From UBA5972 sp964588725 (GTDB taxonomy: Bacteria; Pseudomonadota; Alphaproteobacteria; Rhodobacterales; Rhodobacteraceae), in assembly GCA_964588725.1 (NCBI GenBank), contig CAZPQL010000042.1, positions 1 to 26,420 of the forward strand: a stretch of 26,420 nt of DNA. The letters are read 5' to 3'. The notes under the pieces are model-generated. The model searched no databases. It saw nothing but the letters and a program-made list of their open reading frames with translations, and was not told where the DNA came from. This document shows, one piece after another, positions 1 through 7,156 of this stretch (position 1 is the first letter of the stretch; each line of letters begins with the position of its first letter). A program made the translations under genes and the position numbers.

Positions 1-422
1 GCCAATTGATCAAGCATTTGGCGATTCGACCGCCGTTGCCGCGTGCCACCTGCATTGTCCCCCGTCGAGTCGAATTGCTCCACCTCCTCCTGTCGGGCGA
101 GACGCCGTTTTGCGTGTAGCAGAATTTCACCCAGCGTCGCACGTCGTTGCACAAAATACTCGTTCATCATCTCGGTCCCCAAGACCGCCATGGCATAGGG
201 CATCGTCACACGCGAACCCGCCAGAATCGCGATGGGACGGCCATTTTTCTTTTCGACAGCCCTGATATTCGTGTGCATTTCACGGATGTCTTCCTGGGTG
301 CCGTGACTCATATTCAAACGAAAAACGTCGGCACCCGCGTCAAACAGGGCGTTGATGGTTTTCTGGTCACGGGACACAGGTCCCAGGGTGGCTACGATTT
401 TTAGATTGCGGTAACGTCTCAT
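1..422 (-). CDS. Chimeric frame: pyruvate kinase N-terminus joined to a C25-peptidase-like segment (continues beyond window)
   Basis: Reading leftward from an ATG at 422-420, an open frame of 140 codons runs off the window edge. Residues 1-67 read as the N-terminus of pyruvate kinase: KIVATLGP at 8-15, AGADVFRLNMSHGT at 29-42, then VEKKNGRPIAIL. A real pyruvate kinase would continue with a DLQGPK-type motif. Instead, from about residue 68 (bases ~221-216), the frame continues AGSRVTMPYAMAVLG, then RRATLGEILLHAKRR and NRQMLDQLA. That pattern resembles the end of gingipain-type (peptidase C25) domains; this second assignment is from memory and less certain. The pyk start is supported by context, since DUF1244 lies beside pyk in other alphaproteobacteria such as Sinorhizobium. 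The frame is uninterrupted across the join. It may be a genuine recombination or an assembly chimera; as read, it cannot encode a working pyruvate kinase. Confidence 0.6.
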   Translation of the reverse strand, partial: MRRYRNLKIVATLGPVSRDQKTINALFDAGADVFRLNMSHGTQEDIREMHTNIRAVEKKNGRPIAILAGSRVTMPYAMAVLGTEMMNEYFVQRRATLGEILLHAKRRLARQEEVEQFDSTGDNAGGTRQRRSNRQMLDQL

Positions 423-568
423 GGTGCGCGCGGTTCCTGTCGTGCGGTTCAATAGTCTGCCGCTATGTGGCTGAAAAATACTCATTTTGCAACTGGCCCC
501 TATCGTCACAACTCTGTATTGTAGCCGCCCCGACAATCATTGATCACGCTTACGCCCGGAGGCCCGCC

Positions 569-883
569 ATGGACCCGCAAACCAAATTGGAAATCGAAGC
601 CGCTGCCTTTCGTCGTATGCGCAGACATCTGTTAGAGGACCGCACGGACGTGCAGAATATCGACATGATGAATCTAACCGGATTTTGCCGCAATTGTCTG
701 TCGCGCTGGGTTCAGGAGGCCGCCAACGAACGCGGTATCGAAATGGACAAGGCTGCGGGTCGCGAATGGTTTTACGGGATGCCGTTCGGCGACTGGCGGG
801 ATAAATACCAGACCGACGCCAACCTCGAAAAACAAGCGCAATTTCAGAAATCCTTTGCCGATAACGTGACTTCAAAAAAGTGA
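569..883 (+). CDS. DUF1244 family protein
   Basis: A 104-residue protein beginning MDPQTKLEIEAAAFRR. The family signature is clear: RTDVQNIDMMNLTGFCRNC, then a second block with WVQEAANERGIEMDKAAGRE and YGMPFGDW. This is the conserved core of DUF1244, a small alpha- and gammaproteobacterial family of unknown function. The ATG at 569 is preferred to an upstream in-frame start at 467, because GGAGG lies at 558-562 at good spacing and homology begins here. The gene is divergent from the pyk-like start at 422, with 146 bases between them. The paired cysteines in FCRNC could bind metal, but that is inference only. Confidence 0.9.
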   Translation: MDPQTKLEIEAAAFRRMRRHLLEDRTDVQNIDMMNLTGFCRNCLSRWVQEAANERGIEMDKAAGREWFYGMPFGDWRDKYQTDANLEKQAQFQKSFADNVTSKK

Positions 884-975
884 ATTGCCCCGCCCTGATC
901 GTTCAGAACGAGGCAACTTCTCATTGGACGGTCATCGGCTTCCCAGCCTGTACCGTACGCCTACAATTTGGCTAA

Positions 976-1014
976 AATGTTTCTTATTGGTTAAAATATC
1001 CCCGCCGGAGGCAA
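976..1014 (-). repeat. Short intergenic repeat, copy A
   Basis: Read on the minus strand, this copy has the core GCCTCCGGCGGGGATATT, a 3-base spacer, then ACCAATAAGA. It faces copy B across about 27 bases, so the two form an inverted pair in the 309-base gap between the DUF1244 gene and the reductase gene. A third copy lies near 5187. Similar CCTCCGGCGGG elements are, to my knowledge, common between genes in Rhodobacteraceae; I cannot count them here. Apart from copies A and B I see nothing recognisable in the gap 884-1192. Confidence 0.75.
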
Positions 1015-1040
1015 GAATTTTTATGTTGTCCCAAAAGTGA

Positions 1041-1080
1041 CAAGCCTTCGGCGAGGATATTGATCACCAATAAGATGAGC
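1041..1080 (+). repeat. Short intergenic repeat, copy B
   Basis: The plus strand reads GCCTTCGGCGAGGATATT, then GATC and ACCAATAAGA. It differs from copies A and C by two substitutions in the core and one extra base in the spacer. It is inverted relative to copy A. Confidence 0.75.
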
Positions 1081-1192
1081 CGAACTTTATTACGGTGCCC
1101 GCGTCAGAAAATAACCATCGCAACCGCAGGCACCCGACTTGGACTGTCATCAACTGTCAAGTCGCTCTGGCAAGTTGAATTCAAAGAATGCT

Positions 1193-2200
1193 TTAATCAC
1201 GTAGCGCAGAAATTTCGTCCCACAGCGCCTGCGGCACCTGGATACCATCGGTTTTTGTGGCGGCACGATTGGCAAACCGCCGTTCGCCCGGCAGGCGGGT
1301 GCCGTCTTGTTCTGCGATGGATTCAAACAGCTTTTCACCGTGTGCCAAAAAACCATCGGCATCGCCAAACATCGCGGGATCCATGGCGATTATCAGTTCG
1401 CCGCCTTTGGGCGGACCGCCGTTGCCGCCGTCGTCCGATTTGGCCTCGATACTAAGAAAATCGCCAATCAGCGGACCGGCCAACAGTTCGATCATCATGG
1501 CCAGCGACGCGCCTTTGTAGCCGCCAAACCCCAGCTGCGCGCCTTGCAAAACCACGTTCGGGTCGGTCGTCGTCTCGCCATTCGGACCGACGCCCGCAGT
1601 TTCCGGCACTGTGTGACCGTCGCGGGCCGCGATCATGATCTCGCCGCGCGCGGTGCTGGACGATGCCTGATCGAAAACCAGTGGATCTTTTTCGCCGCGC
1701 GGCCACGCAAATCCCATGGGGTTGGTGCCAAATACCGGCCTGGAGCCGCCCGCAGGCGCCACATAGGGATAGGAAGCGGTCACAGAAATCGCCACCAACC
1801 CGTCGCGCGCCAGTTTTTCAACCTCGGGCCACATGGCGGCGATGTGAAACATATTGGTGAAGGCCAGCGCGGCAATTCCCTGCTGCCGTGCGCAGGCTAC
1901 CAGCGGTCGGTGGGCAATTTCCTGCCCATAGGGTGCAAAGCCGCCGTCACCGTTGACCTGCAAAACCGCAGGTGCCAGTTGATTGATCCGGGGTCTGGCT
2001 GTTCCGTTCACGCGGCCCGATTTGACGCCTTTCACGTACCACGCAAGACGAAACAGGCCATGCGAATAGCATTTGTCGGCTTCGGCCTGCACCATCCGCG
2101 CCGCGGCGGCGTTGGCGTTGTTGTCGTCGGCACCGGCGTCACGCAGGCAATTGAACGCCAAGTCGTGCGCGTCCTGCAGGCTGAGATGTACGTGGCTCAT
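1193..2200 (-). CDS. Ldh_2/DpkA-family NAD(P)H-dependent reductase
   Basis: A 335-residue, full-length member of the malate/L-lactate dehydrogenase-2 family. Motifs: SHGLFRL with the probable catalytic His47, a long middle block with FGTNPMGFAWP and DPLVFDQASS, and the C-terminal FGGYKGASLAMMIELLAG. The pattern (FxNMFHIAAMWPEVE, ETAGVGPNGETTTDPN) is closest, from memory, to the delta1-piperideine-2-carboxylate / delta1-pyrroline-2-carboxylate reductases, which make L-pipecolate or L-proline from cyclic imines. Other members use malate, sulfolactate or ureidoglycolate, so the substrate is not settled. It is divergent from the MttB-family gene, with 180 bases between the starts. Cytoplasmic: no signal peptide or membrane segment. 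Confidence 0.88.
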   Translation of the reverse strand: MSHVHLSLQDAHDLAFNCLRDAGADDNNANAAAARMVQAEADKCYSHGLFRLAWYVKGVKSGRVNGTARPRINQLAPAVLQVNGDGGFAPYGQEIAHRPLVACARQQGIAALAFTNMFHIAAMWPEVEKLARDGLVAISVTASYPYVAPAGGSRPVFGTNPMGFAWPRGEKDPLVFDQASSSTARGEIMIAARDGHTVPETAGVGPNGETTTDPNVVLQGAQLGFGGYKGASLAMMIELLAGPLIGDFLSIEAKSDDGGNGGPPKGGELIIAMDPAMFGDADGFLAHGEKLFESIAEQDGTRLPGERRFANRAATKTDGIQVPQALWDEISALRD

Positions 2201-2380
2201 GTTCGCTCCTGATTGGTTTTTGAAAACCTACGCTGCCATTCTGTAATAGTTCAAGGAAGAAGTGCGGCGATTGACCTTGCGGGTCGACGCGCCTACGATC
2301 AGCGCGCTCAAGTCGGCAGGCAGTGAGCAAAAAAAGGTGTGTGCCATAATATCCCTGAGTTAATTCAATAGGAGGATGTT

Positions 2381-3958
2381 GTGGAAAACAGACGACAAAG
2401 CGCATCGGTAAAACGCCGGGGTCGGGGGGCACCGCGTAAAACCCGGGCCAGTGCCGACGTGTTCCGGCTGCTTGACCAGACGCTTGCGCGCCCCCGGTTT
2501 GGGTTTCTGGATGATGGCGCTATCGCCGAGTTGAAAAAGCGCTCTCTTGACCTGCTCGCGGACTATGGCGTGGTGGTGATCCACGACAAGGCGATTGCCG
2601 CATTGAAAAAAGCCGGTGCCAAACCGGGCGGCAAGGCGGACAGGCTTTTGTTGCCACGCGAATTGGTGCAAGCGGCGCTTTCGCAAGCCCCCAAAGAAGT
2701 TTCGCTTCACGGCAGGTCGCCCGGAAAAGCGGTGCAATTGCCCCGGTCTGACGGCGGGTTCATCATGCGCACAGGCACAGGTGCGCACGGCTATGTGGAC
2801 CCCGAGACAACTGTATATCGCGACCTTGACCTGAAAGCAGTCGCTGAGATCGGCGCGATTGGTTCGGGGCTGGATCAGGTCGGTTTTGTGGCACACCCGT
2901 TCGTGGCCGGAGTGCCCGAGATCACCGCCGATATTCACTCGTTCGGGACAATGGTGCAGCACACGGACAAGCACAACTGGATGCAACCCTATGGCAAGGA
3001 CAACGTGCAGTTCCTGATGGAAATTGCGGCGATTGCCGCCGGTGGGGAAGACGCCATGCGGGCGGCACCCACAGCCAGCGTGATCACCTGTTCGTTTTCT
3101 CCGTTGGAGTTCAAATTCATGGACACCGAAGTGATCATTCAAGCCGGGCGATATGGCATGCCGATCCACGCCTGTTCGCTGCCGTCGGCAGGGGGAACCG
3201 CGCCGTTGACGTCGGCGGGCATGGTTTTGATGGCCTCGGCCGAAATTCTGGCGATGCTGACTATTGCACATGTTCTGGCTCCCGGCACACCTGTCATCGC
3301 AACGCCGCTGATGTTCACGCTGGACATGCGCACGGGGTCCGCGCTGCAATCCTGTCCTGAGTCTCTGCAATCGGCCAGCATGGCGGTGCAGCTGATGAAA
3401 CATGGGTTTGGTCTGCCTACGCACACATACGGATCCGGGTCCGATACACCCGATCTGGATGTGCAATCCATGGCCGAACGTGCCATGTTGGCACAAACGA
3501 TTGTACTGTCCGGCGCGGATATTCTGGGCGGTATCGGCCAATTGGAATGCGCCACGGTGTTTTCACCGGTTCAGGCCGTGCTCGACAACGAAATCGGCGC
3601 CATGTTGCGAAAATTTATTGAACCGCCTGTCGTGAACGAGGACACCCTGAACTGGCAAGAAGTATCGAACATTCGCACCGGTGGTCATTTTCTGGACAGC
3701 GGTCATACGCTTGACCGGTGCCGTACTCAGCACCAGCCGGATGTGTTTTTACGTCTGGGTCGCGATGATTATGAAAAATCGAACCGGCGCACAGCCTTTG
3801 ACATGGCGCGGGACAAGGCACTGGAGTTGATCAAAAACGCGCCCGAGAATGGTTATCTTGGTGACGACGCCGTGCGCGAAATCCAAAAAGTCGTGGCGGC
3901 GGGCGACAAGCTGATATTGGACAAAGCCGCAAAGCCCGGAGCAGTTGACGTGATTTAG
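2381..3958 (+). CDS. Trimethylamine methyltransferase (MttB) superfamily protein, non-pyrrolysine type
   Basis: A 525-residue protein with GTG start at 2381, preceded by a good ribosome site (AGGAGG just upstream). It is full length for the MttB superfamily, with typical blocks RPRFGFLDDGAIAEL, FIMRTGTGAHGYVDPET, VITCSFSPLEF and SGADILGGIGQLECATVFSP. Founding members transfer a methyl group from methylamines to a corrinoid protein through pyrrolysine. This frame has no internal TAG, so it belongs with the pyrrolysine-free homologues, which demethylate quaternary amines such as glycine betaine, proline betaine or carnitine. No corrinoid protein or corrinoid reductase gene is in the window. The N-terminal ~30 residues are rich in Arg/Lys/Ser and probably disordered. 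The substrate is unknown. Confidence 0.9.
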   Translation: MENRRQSASVKRRGRGAPRKTRASADVFRLLDQTLARPRFGFLDDGAIAELKKRSLDLLADYGVVVIHDKAIAALKKAGAKPGGKADRLLLPRELVQAALSQAPKEVSLHGRSPGKAVQLPRSDGGFIMRTGTGAHGYVDPETTVYRDLDLKAVAEIGAIGSGLDQVGFVAHPFVAGVPEITADIHSFGTMVQHTDKHNWMQPYGKDNVQFLMEIAAIAAGGEDAMRAAPTASVITCSFSPLEFKFMDTEVIIQAGRYGMPIHACSLPSAGGTAPLTSAGMVLMASAEILAMLTIAHVLAPGTPVIATPLMFTLDMRTGSALQSCPESLQSASMAVQLMKHGFGLPTHTYGSGSDTPDLDVQSMAERAMLAQTIVLSGADILGGIGQLECATVFSPVQAVLDNEIGAMLRKFIEPPVVNEDTLNWQEVSNIRTGGHFLDSGHTLDRCRTQHQPDVFLRLGRDDYEKSNRRTAFDMARDKALELIKNAPENGYLGDDAVREIQKVVAAGDKLILDKAAKPGAVDVI

Positions 3959-3972
3959 CAGGGAAATTCGCT

Positions 3973-5151
3973 ATGCCCAGTTACAGTTCCCTCAACAGCA
4001 TGACACCTGCCATGCGTGGCCGCACTTTGGCGGGGTTGGCGCGATTGCGGGCGCTGCTTGAAACCGAAATGCCCGTCAAAACGCGATCTGACACGCTTGT
4101 AATGGGGACGTGGAATATTCGTAATTTTGACAGCAATGGATTTGGCAACGGTCACCGCACCGCCGAAGACTTGCTTTACATCGCTGAAATCATAGCGCGC
4201 TTTGATATTCTCGCGGTGCAGGAAATCTGCGAGGACCTCGCGCCCCTTGATCGCCTGATGGACGTTCTGGGGCCGGATTACGACTACATCGTAACCGACA
4301 AAACCGAAGGCGTCAGCGGCAATGGCGAACGGTTGGGATTTATTTTTGACACCGCGAAAATTCGCTTTCTGGGGATAGCCGGTGAATTGGTGCTGCCGGA
4401 CAGCGGACTTATCGAGGACCGCAACAAAGAGCGGCAGTTCGCGCGCACACCTTTTATGTGTTCGTTTCAGGCCGGTTGGTTCCGGTTCATGTTTTCAACC
4501 GTGCACATCTATTTTGGCAAAGACACCGGCGCGCTTTATGCACGCCGCGTGGCCGAAATTCGCGCCGTCGCCAGATTTCTGGCCAAACGCGCGAAAAAAG
4601 ACGAAAGCAATCACGTGTTGGTCGGTGACTTCAATATCAAGCTCGGCGACAGCAAAGGCGCCAACGCGCTTGCTGATGCCGGATTCACGATGTTTCAGAA
4701 CCGCACCGGTTCCAATATGCTTAAGACGAAATTTTATGATCAGATTTCGTTCATGTCTAAAAGCGATCATATACGCGTGGCGATTCCTGACCAAAGCAAC
4801 GGCGTTCTGGACTTCTTTGCAAGCATTTACCGCGCCGAGGATTTTCAGTCCTATCGCGATGCGCTGCGGGTGACGCTGGACGAAAAAATTGTCAGACTGA
4901 ATCAGAAAATAGCGGAGTCCGGGAAGAAAATTCCCAACGCGCGCACAGAAAGCGTAAAGGAAAAACACCGCAAAAGTATCGCGTCAAACAAAGAAAAAAT
5001 CAGTGATTTTCTGTCTCTGAAAGACGACGACGTCGGGCTGATGGACTATTATCTGGATGAATGGCGAACCTTTCATGGATCGGACCATTTGCCGCTTTGG
5101 GTCAATCTGAAAGTCGATTTTTCCGACGCATATCTGGCGCGGCAGGAATAA
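3973..5151 (+). CDS. Endonuclease/exonuclease/phosphatase family protein
   Basis: A 392-residue protein of the EEP fold. All core motifs are present in order: TWNIRNFD with Asn48, DILAVQEI with metal-binding Glu84, GERLGFIFD, STVHIYFGK, VLVGDFNIK, YDQISF, and the terminal GSDHLPLWV with Asp371-His372. The active site therefore looks complete, but the fold covers DNases, phosphodiesterases and lipid phosphatases, so the substrate cannot be read from sequence. There is a charged insertion of about 75 residues (KIVRLNQKIAES to KEKISDFLSLK), probably helical, before the last motif. No signal peptide. It starts 14 bases after the MttB-family stop and may be co-transcribed, though the functional link is unclear. 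Confidence 0.88.
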   Translation: MPSYSSLNSMTPAMRGRTLAGLARLRALLETEMPVKTRSDTLVMGTWNIRNFDSNGFGNGHRTAEDLLYIAEIIARFDILAVQEICEDLAPLDRLMDVLGPDYDYIVTDKTEGVSGNGERLGFIFDTAKIRFLGIAGELVLPDSGLIEDRNKERQFARTPFMCSFQAGWFRFMFSTVHIYFGKDTGALYARRVAEIRAVARFLAKRAKKDESNHVLVGDFNIKLGDSKGANALADAGFTMFQNRTGSNMLKTKFYDQISFMSKSDHIRVAIPDQSNGVLDFFASIYRAEDFQSYRDALRVTLDEKIVRLNQKIAESGKKIPNARTESVKEKHRKSIASNKEKISDFLSLKDDDVGLMDYYLDEWRTFHGSDHLPLWVNLKVDFSDAYLARQE

Positions 5152-5153
5152 TC

Positions 5154-5176
5154 AGCGCCTCCGCGGGGGGTGCTGA
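5154..5176. terminator. Weak hairpin between convergent genes
   Basis: CAGCGCCTCC and GGGGGTGCTG can pair as an approximately 10-bp stem (8 Watson-Crick pairs plus G-T wobbles) around a 3-base loop, in the gap between convergent genes. There is no T-run, so it may be a bidirectional weak terminator or fortuitous. Confidence 0.3.
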
Positions 5177-5183
5177 AAGACCC

Positions 5184-5219
5184 GATGCCTCCGGCGGGGA
5201 TATTGAGACCAATAAGAGG
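5184..5219 (+). repeat. Short intergenic repeat, copy C
   Basis: The plus strand reads GCCTCCGGCGGGGATATT, GAG, ACCAATAAGA. It matches copy A perfectly in both conserved blocks, with only the spacer differing. It lies between the convergent EEP and crotonase-like genes, immediately before the latter's stop codon. Confidence 0.75.
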
Positions 5220-5223
5220 GGCA

Positions 5224-5850
5224 TCAGCCCTTGCACATGGCTTTGATTGCGCGAAGCGTGGCGGCATCAGCAGAGTCTGCGTCTGCGGTCAGATCATCAA
5301 GTATCGGTGGAATTTCGCCGCGCACGGCGATCCGGTCGATCAGCCCAAATTGCAATGCCTGTTCTGCCTTCAATTTCTGACCAGCCAGCAAAATCAAATT
5401 GGTACGCGCCGGACCGATGAGGGCCCGCAATCGTTTGACGTCCGAAGGTTGCGGCAGAAACCCGTTTTTCAGAACCGGATAAAAGAAATTGGCACTTGGT
5501 ACGGCGATGCGCAGATCGCACGCGAGCGCCATACCAAACGCGCCACCCGCCAGCGTACCGTTGAGCACGGCAATCGTAAGACAGTTCAGCGCTGCAATAC
5601 GGGCCGAAAGATGTTCCCAGATCGGGCTTTTCGTAATGTTTTGCCCGTTGCGCGCTTCCTCCAGATCCGCGCCCGCGCTGAACACGCGTTCGCCTGCGCC
5701 GGTAATGATCAATGCCCTGATCTCGCTGACGGCGGCTTTGGCGACAATAGCGTCCACGTCTTCCAACATGGCCTGCGAAAGCGCATTGGCCTTGTCGGGG
5801 CGATTCAAGGTGATCGTCCACCGCGCGCTGTGTTTTTCAAGCTCAATCAA
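5224..5850 (-). CDS. Crotonase-superfamily (enoyl-CoA hydratase/isomerase-like) protein lacking catalytic glutamates
   Basis: A 208-residue crotonase fold: LNRPDKANALS at 16-25, oxyanion-hole block FSAGADLEEA, then AGGAFGMALACDLRIA and GLIDRI. It is shorter than the usual ~260 residues, missing part of the C-terminal helical region. Aligned by eye with rat mitochondrial crotonase, catalytic Glu144 (GGGCE) falls at Gly106 (GGAFG) and Glu164 (QPEI) at Val126 (YPVL). Hydratase activity by the normal mechanism is therefore unlikely, although the acyl-CoA binding fold seems intact. The start is a TTG at 5850 that overlaps the end of the SDR gene by 8 bases, so the two are translationally coupled and probably act on the same acyl-CoA or ketone pathway. 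Confidence 0.85.
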   Translation of the reverse strand: MIELEKHSARWTITLNRPDKANALSQAMLEDVDAIVAKAAVSEIRALIITGAGERVFSAGADLEEARNGQNITKSPIWEHLSARIAALNCLTIAVLNGTLAGGAFGMALACDLRIAVPSANFFYPVLKNGFLPQPSDVKRLRALIGPARTNLILLAGQKLKAEQALQFGLIDRIAVRGEIPPILDDLTADADSADAATLRAIKAMCKG

Positions 5851-6604
5851 CGGGAAAACCTATCTTTCGGCGGGTGGATTCGTCGTGCAACGACACCTCT
5901 TTGCCCAAGTAATCGTCGGCGTCTTGCGTGCACATCCATAGCAAAACTTTGGCGATGATTTCCGGCGAACGGTGGGTGGCGGGATCGCTTTGACTGACCG
6001 GGTTCACCCCAGACGCACGGATTTTCACCTGCATTTCGGTGGCGACAAGCCCCGGCGACAAGCTAAGCGCGCGAATTCCCGCGGCGGCGTGTTCTTTGTG
6101 CACAGCCATGGTCAGCATCGCGGCTGCGGCTTTGGAAGTACAATAAGCGCTCCACCCTTCCAGCGCGTTATGGGCGGCACCAGAGGTCACGGTGATAATT
6201 GTGCCGCCGGATTTCATGTGCGTCAGAGCGGCACGCATGGCGTGGAACACCCCCTTGACATTGATGTCAATCAGACGCCCCCATTCATCGGGGTTTACGT
6301 CAACCAAATGGGCAATGGGGTCGATGATTCCGGCGTTGTTGATCAGGATATCCAGTCCGCCAAAGCTGTCCAAGGCAGCCTGAACAGCGCCGACCATATT
6401 GCTGAAACAGCTGACGTCGCCTGCGATTGAAATGGCTTTGCCGCCTTCCGCCGTGATTTCGCGCGCCATACCGTCAATTTGCGTGGGCGAACGGGACATC
6501 AAAACGACATTTGTACCGGCGGCAGCAAAGGTACGCGCGGCGGAGGCGCCTATGCCGCGACCGGCACCCGTGATCAGAACGGTTTTGTTGAGTAGCGAAC
6601 GCAT
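5843..6604 (-). CDS. Short-chain dehydrogenase/reductase (SDR)
   Basis: A 253-residue classical SDR. It has the nucleotide-binding TGAGRGIG at 12-19, NNAG at 89-92, and the catalytic Ser141 (VTSGAAH), Tyr154 and Lys158 (YCTSK). After Gly-15 the first strand is followed by an Arg (SRSP at 37-40), which may favour NADP(H). The C-terminal substrate loop (ATEMQVKIRASGVNPVSQ) and DDYLGKEVSLHDE are intact. It is the first gene of a two-gene minus-strand operon with the crotonase-like gene. No strong ribosome site is visible upstream. The substrate is unknown. Confidence 0.9.
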   Translation of the reverse strand: MRSLLNKTVLITGAGRGIGASAARTFAAAGTNVVLMSRSPTQIDGMAREITAEGGKAISIAGDVSCFSNMVGAVQAALDSFGGLDILINNAGIIDPIAHLVDVNPDEWGRLIDINVKGVFHAMRAALTHMKSGGTIITVTSGAAHNALEGWSAYCTSKAAAAMLTMAVHKEHAAAGIRALSLSPGLVATEMQVKIRASGVNPVSQSDPATHRSPEIIAKVLLWMCTQDADDYLGKEVSLHDESTRRKIGFPVD

Positions 6605-6728
6605 GGTTTCAGCCCGTTGTGTGGCGCAGTCACACTCACATCCGGAGCAAAACTATTCAACCCACCATCAGGTGTGTCGGCGTTGCTTTGGCTTGAAGCG
6701 GAAACTGCGATCACGCCGCTGGACGACG

Positions 6729-6878
6729 CGCGCAAGGGTCACGCGGGCCTTCGATTATCGCGAGAAATACGGCCTGCCCGGATGGTTATTGGGTCAAACC
6801 GTGATGAAAATGATGACCGGCAAGGTTATAGACGCCAATCTGAACCGGTGCGCCGATACGGTTGGGGCGAACAAGACA
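6729..6878 (+). pseudogene. Possible relic of an SRPBCC/polyketide-cyclase-like gene (3' part)
   Basis: In one plus-strand frame this stretch reads RARVTRAFDYREKYGLPGW, then VMKMMTGKVIDANLNR. It resembles the last ~45 residues of SRPBCC (START-like) proteins, where a strand ends and a C-terminal helix begins. There is no start codon with a ribosome site and no upstream part of the domain in the same frame, so it looks like a gene remnant. It is part of a 552-base stretch (6605-7156) with no intact gene, shared with the amidinotransferase relic. The assignment is tentative. Confidence 0.35.
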
Positions 6879-6920
6879 GAGTTTTCGAAAAGATTTTGTA
6901 CTGAGGTTTTCCCAAATCTG

Positions 6921-7054
6921 CCCCTTCGGAAAATAGTCTTCGCACGCGCCTTTGCGGTACACACCTGCGGTGCAACGATGCAGCCCGCCGCCAAAGGCGC
7001 AGGCGTCGCGCCGGTCCAAGGGAATGACGTGCACGCCGGGTTTGCCCTTTCGCC
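6921..7054 (-). pseudogene. Diverged relic of an amidinotransferase 3' end (copy 3)
   Basis: On the minus strand this encodes HVIPLDRRDACAFGGGLH, then RCTAGVYRKGACEDYFPKG, clearly homologous to the last ~40 residues of the amidinotransferase at 10064-11197. My ungapped hand alignment with 8949-9071 gives about 25 mismatches in 123 bases (~80% identity). Similarity fades near 7054, so it covers almost the same ~130 bases as the perfect repeat described below. The catalytic cysteine position (GGGLHC) is changed to Arg, and no body of the gene is present upstream. It lies just downstream of the tetR stop. Confidence 0.75.
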
Positions 7055-7156
7055 ATGCCAGCCGGGACTCTGTGGTTGCCAAACTTAGAGTCTGAAAAGT
7101 CGGCTTTGGGCGTGGACCGGTCACCGATGCTGAGATGTCGGTACAAATCCACGTGG

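Noticed and set aside
1307..2212. 301-codon open frame on the plus strand
   Set aside because: Antisense to the Ldh_2/DpkA-family gene; rich in His/Arg/Gly as expected for a shadow of a GC-rich gene.
2360..3541. 393-codon open frame on the minus strand
   Set aside because: Fully antisense to the MttB-family gene, with composition typical of a shadow frame and no recognisable domain.
3956..3958. TAG stop of the MttB homologue as a possible pyrrolysine codon
   Set aside because: The protein is already full length at this TAG, the next in-frame codons show no family homology, and no pyl genes are visible.
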